Shown: positions 55,306 to 63,631 of the stretch, in pieces
Position numbering within the stretch: the stretch's first letter is position 1
How the letters are laid out: every line of letters begins with the position of its first letter
Source: Pigmentiphaga humi
GTDB lineage: Bacteria > Pseudomonadota > Gammaproteobacteria > Burkholderiales > Burkholderiaceae_B
Length of the DNA stretch: 63,631 nucleotides
Assembly (NCBI RefSeq): GCF_900606115.1
Contig: NZ_UWPJ01000013.1
Coordinates: 1 to 63,631, forward strand
Direction of reading: 5' to 3'
Made by a program: the position numbers and the translations under genes
The notes under the pieces: generated by a model
Seen by the model: the letters and a program-made list of their open reading frames with translations, nothing else
Told to the model about the DNA's origin: nothing
The model's database searches: none

Positions 55306-56109
55306 CTAGCGAATCGCGCCAGCGGGCGTCGAATGCAGCCATCCCGCATCGCGCGTGAACCAGTCCGCAGGAGAGACCGCTTGCGCACCGCCCGCCGCGA
55401 GCAAAGACCGGGCCAGGCAGAGCGTGGAGGACAGAATGGGCGGGCTGGCCAGCCGGCTTGAAGTGAGGATCCGTTGGATGACAGGCAGCGACGACAGGCC
55501 CGTACCGGTGATCAGGATCGGGGAGGTGGCGCGGCTCGCCACTTCGGCAAGCGTGTCCTCGACGTCCGACGGCGTAAGGGTGTAGATGGAATGAAAGCCA
55601 GGGTTGGGATTCTGGAGCTGGCAAACACCGGTCACCCTGAAGCCCATTTGCTGCCAATACTCCACGCAACGCTCGGTGATCGCCGCCGGGTAGGGAGATA
55701 CCAACTCCACACTGCGCGTCCCCAGCGCATCAAGTCCCGACTTCATCGCCTCGGCAGCCCGGATGAATTGCGTGCCGTAGCGCTCGCCAAGCCCGGAGAA
55801 TATGCGTGCCTCGTTCTCGCTACCTATGAAATAGGACGTGGACGAACATGCGACGCCAATGGCGTTCAGCGGCGTAGAACCGAAACTTTCGACCGCCTTT
55901 GCCAGCCGCTCGGGATGAAAATAGTCGCTGAGACGTTGCTGGATATCTCCGCCGTTGTCGGTTAGCCTCGTCGTGATAAAAAACGAAGGCTTGGACATCA
56001 GTACGGACAATTCCCACTCGGTGGCGAAATTGCCATAGGGAACCATGAGGCCATACAGACCATCCGGCGCATAAGGATGAGAAAATCGGGCAGTGTTTCC
56101 GTGAGTCAT
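55306..56109 (-). CDS. Asp/Glu racemase superfamily protein, maleate-isomerase-like
   Basis: A 267-residue protein of the Asp/Glu/hydantoin racemase fold, in the branch with maleate cis-trans isomerase (NicE) and arylmalonate decarboxylase. The two halves each bring a Cys: IGVACSSTSYFIG (about residue 88) and PILSSTLCLARSL (about 230). GDIQQRLSDYFHPERLAKAVESFG lies between strand and first Cys. With the amidase upstream it is expected to isomerise a maleate-type product to a fumarate or mesaconate type, which is inference from operon content. Confidence 0.82.
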   Translation of the reverse strand: MTHGNTARFSHPYAPDGLYGLMVPYGNFATEWELSVLMSKPSFFITTRLTDNGGDIQQRLSDYFHPERLAKAVESFGSTPLNAIGVACSSTSYFIGSENEARIFSGLGERYGTQFIRAAEAMKSGLDALGTRSVELVSPYPAAITERCVEYWQQMGFRVTGVCQLQNPNPGFHSIYTLTPSDVEDTLAEVASRATSPILITGTGLSSLPVIQRILTSSRLASPPILSSTLCLARSLLAAGGAQAVSPADWFTRDAGWLHSTPAGAIR

Positions 56110-56127
56110 CGTCTTTCTCGTGCGAAA

Positions 56128-57330
56128 TCAGTTCGTTTCCGGGCTCGAGGCCACGATCGAGCGGCGTGCCAGATCCTCGACCTGCTCAGGCGTATAGCCA
56201 AGCGAAGCCAGAATGGACGCGGTGTGCTCGCCACGCCGGGGGGGATGAAGGCGCAATCCGGGACGCTCGCCATCGAGCGCGATGGGCAGCAACGGAACCC
56301 GACCGGAGCCAGCCTCGCCATCGAGCCGGATATCGGCCAGGCCGCCCGAGCCGTTCAGATGCGGGTCATCCAGCAATTCGTGCGGCCGGGCAATGGGCGC
56401 GAATGGCAAGCCATGGCGCTCAAAGACTTCCGCGATGGCACCCGCGCTCATGGCGGCCAGGCGGTGGCGCAACTCTGGCAGCAGCGTGTCGCGGGCCTCT
56501 ACGCGCTGGTTGTTGGTTTCATAGCGCGCCTCGGCCTTGAGGTCATCGAATCCGAACGCATCGCAGAATATGCCCCACTGGGTGTCGCTGACGACTGCCA
56601 AAAAGATCTGCTCGCCACCTCGCACACTGAACACGTCGTAGATGCCCCATGCCGAGATACGGCTCGGCATCGGCGCAGCGGGTTTGCCCGTCACTTCGTA
56701 CTGCAGCATGTGCTGGGCAACCAGGAAGATATTGTTTTCGAACAGCGCGCTCTGAATATGCTGGCCCCGCCCGCTCCGGTCGCGTTCTCTAAGCGCAGCA
56801 ATGGCTCCCAACGCGCCGAACATTCCGCCCATGATGTCGTTGACGCTGCTGCCGGCACGCAATGGCCGGCCTTCCGGGCCGGTCATATAGGCGAGCCCGC
56901 CCATCATCTGCACAACCTCGTCCAGCGCGGTCCGCTTTTCGTAGGGCCCCGGCAGGAATCCCTTGTGGCTGACGTAGATCAGGCGCGGATGACGAGACGA
57001 CAGACTGGCATAGTCCAGTCCAAGCCGTTGCATGGTCGACGCCTTGAAGTTCTCGCTGACGATGTCCGCACTCTCGACCAGCCGCAGCGCGATGGCCATG
57101 CCATCCGGATGATGCAGATCCAGCGCGATGCTTTGCTTGTTCCGGTTGAAGGCGGGAAAGAACCCGGCGCCCGAACCCTTCAGATTGCGGGTGTTGTCTC
57201 CCTTCAGAGGCTCCACCTTGATGACATCGGCGCCCAGGTCGCCGAGTATCAGGCCGCAGGTCGGCCCCATGACCATATGGGTGAACTCTACGACCTTCAC
57301 ACCTGCCAGAGGCAGCACAGAGTCAGACAT
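56128..57330 (-). CDS. Class-III (CaiB/BaiF, formyl-CoA-transferase family) CoA transferase
   Basis: A 400-residue family-III CoA transferase. LAGVKVVEFTHMVMGPTCGLILGDLGADVIKVE is the hallmark N-terminus; FFPAFNRNKQSIALDLHHPDG and ENFKASTMQRLGLDY follow, with LDEVVQMMGGLAYMTGPEGRPLRAG in the nucleotide region. The usual catalytic Asp is expected shortly after residue 160, in SSVNDIMGGMFGALG. It overlaps the lyase gene by eight bases. Partners of this kind activate citramalate, itaconate or related acids, which the lyase then cleaves. Confidence 0.9.
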   Translation of the reverse strand: MSDSVLPLAGVKVVEFTHMVMGPTCGLILGDLGADVIKVEPLKGDNTRNLKGSGAGFFPAFNRNKQSIALDLHHPDGMAIALRLVESADIVSENFKASTMQRLGLDYASLSSRHPRLIYVSHKGFLPGPYEKRTALDEVVQMMGGLAYMTGPEGRPLRAGSSVNDIMGGMFGALGAIAALRERDRSGRGQHIQSALFENNIFLVAQHMLQYEVTGKPAAPMPSRISAWGIYDVFSVRGGEQIFLAVVSDTQWGIFCDAFGFDDLKAEARYETNNQRVEARDTLLPELRHRLAAMSAGAIAEVFERHGLPFAPIARPHELLDDPHLNGSGGLADIRLDGEAGSGRVPLLPIALDGERPGLRLHPPRRGEHTASILASLGYTPEQVEDLARRSIVASSPETN

Positions 57331-58249
57331 GGCTGCGCTCCTCGAATCCCAGCGGCAGCCCCGCTTCGGGCAACATTCCATATAGCGGAGTGTCTGGCAG
57401 GCTCGCGGACAGGACTTGTCGCGCCTCGAGCAACTTGTCGATATCGACGCCGGTACGAAGACCCATGGCCTCGAACATATAAACCAGGTCTTCGGTAACC
57501 ACGTTTCCCGAGGCGCCGGGCGCATAAGGACAACCGCCCAGCCCACCCAGGGAGCCGTCGAACGTCCGTACCCCGGCCTCAAGCGCCGCCAGGCAATTCG
57601 CCAAGCCCAGCCCACGCGTGTTGTGCATGTGGGCCGCGCCCGCCCGCGGACCGATGGCGGACCGCAACGAGCGGAACAAGTCCGATACCTGGCGGGGATT
57701 GGCATAACCAGCGGTGTCGGAAAGCCCGCAGCTCTGCGCACCGGCCCGGACCAGTTGCTCCGCCAGGCGCAAGACTTCGGCGGATGACACATTGCCTTGA
57801 AGCGTGCAGCCAAATGCGGTCGAGATGCCAACCTCGACTTCCATGTCCGGCGCCAGTTCGTCACGCAGTGCAACGATAGCCCTGACCTCCTCAACCATCT
57901 CGGCACGGCTCTTGCGCACATTCGCCAACGAATGGGCCTCGCTGGCCGATACCGGAACAGTCAACTTGTCGACACCGGCCTCGATGGCGGCGCGGGCGCC
58001 TCGGAGATTGGGCACCAATGCCGCCACCTCCAGCTCGGGAAGAGATTTGGCAAAGACCACCACTTCAGCCGTGTCCGCCAACTGCGGAAGCAGGTCGCGC
58101 CGCACGAACGACCCGACCTCGATCTCTCGAAGTCCCGCTGCCGCCAACGCAGCGATCCACTGCTTCTTGTTCGCCGTGGCCATCGACACAGAAAGCGATT
58201 GCAGGCCGTCTCTTGGCCCGACTTCGCTGATGACGACATCCGGTTTCAT
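57323..58249 (-). CDS. HMG-CoA-lyase-family aldol lyase
   Basis: A 308-residue member of the hydroxymethylglutaryl-CoA lyase family, a metal-dependent TIM barrel. EVGPRDGLQSL begins the barrel, AAGLREIEVGSFVRRDLLPQLADTAEV follows, and the metal site is in GAAHMHNTRGLGLANCLAAL. The HMGL signature is SLGGLGGCPYAPGASGNVVTEDL with the active-site Cys. It heads the operon, divergent from iclR. After the CoA transferase its product could be a citramalyl-CoA-like thioester split to acetyl-CoA and a keto acid; the exact substrate is not known. Confidence 0.9.
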   Translation of the reverse strand: MKPDVVISEVGPRDGLQSLSVSMATANKKQWIAALAAAGLREIEVGSFVRRDLLPQLADTAEVVVFAKSLPELEVAALVPNLRGARAAIEAGVDKLTVPVSASEAHSLANVRKSRAEMVEEVRAIVALRDELAPDMEVEVGISTAFGCTLQGNVSSAEVLRLAEQLVRAGAQSCGLSDTAGYANPRQVSDLFRSLRSAIGPRAGAAHMHNTRGLGLANCLAALEAGVRTFDGSLGGLGGCPYAPGASGNVVTEDLVYMFEAMGLRTGVDIDKLLEARQVLSASLPDTPLYGMLPEAGLPLGFEERSHV

Positions 58250-58251
58250 AT

Positions 58252-58289
58252 TTTCTATCTTATAGAAATCAATTTTCTAAGTTAGAAAA
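58252..58289. promoter_or_regulatory. Tandem IclR-type operators between lyase operon and iclR
   Basis: Two perfect palindromes: TTTCTAT-CTT-ATAGAAA (58252-58268) and TTTTCTAA-G-TTAGAAAA (58273-58289). Both contain TTTCTA...TAGAAA, and their centres are 21 bp apart, two helical turns. They lie just upstream of the lyase start (58249), well placed to repress that operon, with iclR divergent 75 bp away. Confidence 0.8.
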
Positions 58290-58363
58290 ATGGTAGCACA
58301 AGTGATGATCGTTAACATAGGGGTTGGTACTAAAATCGACAGTTACCGTCAGAACCTGCCCTC

Positions 58364-59095
58364 ATGCCCCGCAAAGCCCGTATCGATTCAATCGCCGATG
58401 AACAATCCAGCCCGCATGGAGTCGCCGCGGTCGACCGGGCTCTGACCCTTCTAGCCGCCTATCGGCAGGGGGATTGCGCACTTTCATTGAGCGAATTGGC
58501 GGCGCGCACGCGCCTGTACCCAAGTACCGTTTCGCGTCTGCTCTCGTCTCTGATGCACGCACGGCTGATCGAGCGCCTGGAAGACGGGCGCTACGGACTG
58601 GGGCTGGAAGTCATGCGCCTGTACTCGGTATTCAGCGCGTCGTTCTCGATGGGCCGGGTTGTCATGCCGGCGCTTACCTTACTGGTGGAGCAAAGTGGCG
58701 AAAGCGCTGCCTTTCATGTCGCCCACGGGGATCATCGGCTTTGTCTCTATCGTGTGGACTCACCTCACCCAGTGCGCGACCACACGCGTGCTGGCGAACT
58801 GCTGCCGCTGCACCAGGGATCGGGCGGCCGGGTCCTGACTGCCTACGCGGAGACAATGCCCGCGGATACCAGCGCCGAAGACCAGGCTTTGTACGAACAG
58901 ATACGCCAACGCGGATACTTCGGCGCAATCAACGACAGACTCAACGGCGTCGCGGGCATCTCGGCCCCGGTCTTCAAAAGCGACGGCTCGCTGGCAGGGG
59001 CGGTCACGCTGACCATGCCTAGCGACCGCTACGATGATCGATACATACCGATGGTCAGAGCAGCCGCCGAGGGCTTGAGCAAGCAGATCCCGTAG
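58364..59095 (+). CDS. IclR-family transcriptional regulator
   Basis: A 243-residue IclR regulator. Helix-turn-helix at about 20-75: AVDRALTLLAAYRQGDCALSLSELAARTRLYPSTVSRLLSSLMHARLIER. The effector-binding domain has GESAAFHVAHGDHRLCLYRVDSPHPVRD, GELLPLHQGSGGRVLTAYA and RGYFGAINDRLNGVAGISAPVF. Divergent from the catabolic operon, with two palindromes in the gap, it most likely senses a pathway intermediate. Confidence 0.93.
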   Translation: MPRKARIDSIADEQSSPHGVAAVDRALTLLAAYRQGDCALSLSELAARTRLYPSTVSRLLSSLMHARLIERLEDGRYGLGLEVMRLYSVFSASFSMGRVVMPALTLLVEQSGESAAFHVAHGDHRLCLYRVDSPHPVRDHTRAGELLPLHQGSGGRVLTAYAETMPADTSAEDQALYEQIRQRGYFGAINDRLNGVAGISAPVFKSDGSLAGAVTLTMPSDRYDDRYIPMVRAAAEGLSKQIP

Positions 59096-59207
59096 GATCC
59101 AAACGGCAGAAGCGCCGTGCCCATTCCCCCTCCCGGGTAAATCCGGGATATCTGCGCCGCCACGGCGGGTCCACCATCGTCGTGTATAAACGACGAGTGA
59201 GACAGCC

Positions 59208-59515
59208 GTGTCGAGCTACCGCGCCCTTTATACGCGTTCTATCGACGACCCGGCATCGTTCTGGACCGAGCAGGCCGCCCTGGTGGACTGGTAGACTCCC
59301 CCCGCCCAGGTGCCTGGACGACTCCCGCCTGCCCTTCGCCCACGGATTCTGGGGTGGGCGCACCAATCTCTGCCATAACGCGGTGGACCGGCACCTGGCG
59401 GCGCGTGCCGACCAGCCGACGCTGGTGCATGTCTCCACAGAAACCGGCAGCGAGCGCACCTATACCTACGCGCAGCTACACGACGAGGTCAGCCGCATGG
59501 CCGCCGCCATGCCAC
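59208..59515 (+). pseudogene. 5' remnant of propionyl-CoA synthetase (prpE-like)
   Basis: From the GTG at 59208 the frame encodes [20 protein letters not shown] then QAALVDW, the start of PrpE, and stops at TAG 59292. In another frame the protein resumes as [34 protein letters not shown] then [24 protein letters not shown], again PrpE-like, before similarity ends at about 59515 where the YnfA gene begins. The [12 protein letters not shown]-like core is recognisable. The ATP/CoA domains are absent. A perfect hairpin, TCGTCGT/ACGACGA (59177-59196), lies just upstream. The gap 59096-59524 holds nothing else that I can support. Confidence 0.8.
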
Positions 59516-59524
59516 AATCTCTCC

Positions 59525-59842
59525 ATGCGCACCGTCCTGCTCTACCTCGCTACCGCCTTCGCCGAAATCGCCGGCTGCTACCTGCCCTACCTCTGGTTGC
59601 GCGAAGGCCGCTCCGCCTGGCTGCTCGTGCCCGCGGCGGCCTGCCTCGCGCTGTTCGCCTGGTTGCTCACCCTGCACCCCACCGCCGCAGGCCGCGTCTA
59701 TGCCGCCTATGGCGGCGTCTACATAGGCGCGGCCATCCTGTGGCTATGGGCTGTCGACGGCATACGGCCCACGAGTTGGGACGCGGTCGGCGCGCTGGTG
59801 GCACTGGCTGGCATGGGAATCATCATTTTCCAGCCGAAGTAG
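59525..59842 (+). CDS. YnfA/UPF0060-family membrane protein
   Basis: A 105-residue four-helix membrane protein of the YnfA (UPF0060) family, relatives of small multidrug resistance transporters. Matches are [73 protein letters not shown], with the family [15 protein letters not shown] and [17 protein letters not shown]. The ATG at 59525 follows the prpE remnant at once. Its substrate is unknown; an SMR-like drug efflux role is only suggested. Confidence 0.92.
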   Translation: MRTVLLYLATAFAEIAGCYLPYLWLREGRSAWLLVPAAACLALFAWLLTLHPTAAGRVYAAYGGVYIGAAILWLWAVDGIRPTSWDAVGALVALAGMGIIIFQPK

Positions 59843-59870
59843 GCGACGCCGGCGCACCGGCTGGCCCTCT

Positions 59871-63631
<3,761 letters not shown>

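Noticed and set aside
59354-59524. N-terminal extension of the YnfA gene
   Set aside because: The extension is the prpE remnant read in another frame; the YnfA family starts at the ATG at 59525.

Overview
The window is GC-rich, densely coded proteobacterial chromosome. Gene content points to a member of the Burkholderiales, most likely Alcaligenaceae close to Bordetella or Achromobacter. The reasons are: four tripartite-tricarboxylate (Bug/TctC) solute-binding proteins, a ctaA-ctaB-SCO cluster behind SURF1, an mlaFEDAC operon running into ibaG-murA-his, a short-form HisG, a type-2 LeuA, and a RAYT-like gene just upstream of gltBD. The assignment rests on recalled family and synteny knowledge, not on a search. 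No rRNA, tRNA, CRISPR array or intact insertion sequence was seen.

Layout. 1-4300: end of a cytochrome c oxidase assembly block (DUF2909, SURF1, SCO-like, ctaA, ctaB, SCO). 4300-10000: a MarR-controlled aromatic module (HpaB-like monooxygenase, flavin reductase, UbiD-type decarboxylase, Bug protein). 10000-18000: an orphan Bug gene, then a minus-strand operon with two E1 alpha/beta pairs of a 2-oxoacid dehydrogenase, one E2 and a LysR regulator. 18000-19100: rpoH with a CIRCE element in its leader. 19400-24900: an operon for a ferredoxin, an AprA-like flavoprotein and a sulfonate/nitrate-type ABC importer. 24870-32200: a RAYT-like protein followed by gltB and gltD. 32600-44400: mlaFEDAC, a YadGH-type ABC exporter, ibaG, murA and hisG-D-B-H-A. 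44480-50100: argS, a lipoprotein, DUF1840, DUF924 and leuA with a leader peptide. 50270-59100: an IclR-controlled catabolic operon (HMG-CoA-lyase family, CoA transferase, maleate-isomerase-like, isochorismatase, two CE4-type hydrolases, FAD monooxygenase, Bug). 59200-63631: a prpE remnant, a YnfA-family gene and metH, which runs off the window.

The strongest candidates for something new are four. First, the IclR-controlled operon looks like a nic-like route for an N-heterocyclic or amide substrate in which CE4/PuuE-type hydrolases replace a ring-cleaving dioxygenase. Second, the AprA/AprB-like pair is translationally coupled to an ABC importer. Third, the double-E1 2-oxoacid dehydrogenase has an E2 that lacks the catalytic His of the DHRxxDG motif. 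Fourth, a HUH- and Tyr-less RAYT protein with an AT-hook-like tail is flanked by short repeats next to gltBD. At the DNA level there is a four-copy palindromic repeat placed directly 3' of genes, one copy supplying the hisA stop codon; a leuA leader peptide with Ile-Ile-Ile and Leu-Leu-Leu (CTA) runs; tandem IclR-type operators; and a perfect MarR-type operator overlapping a near-consensus promoter.
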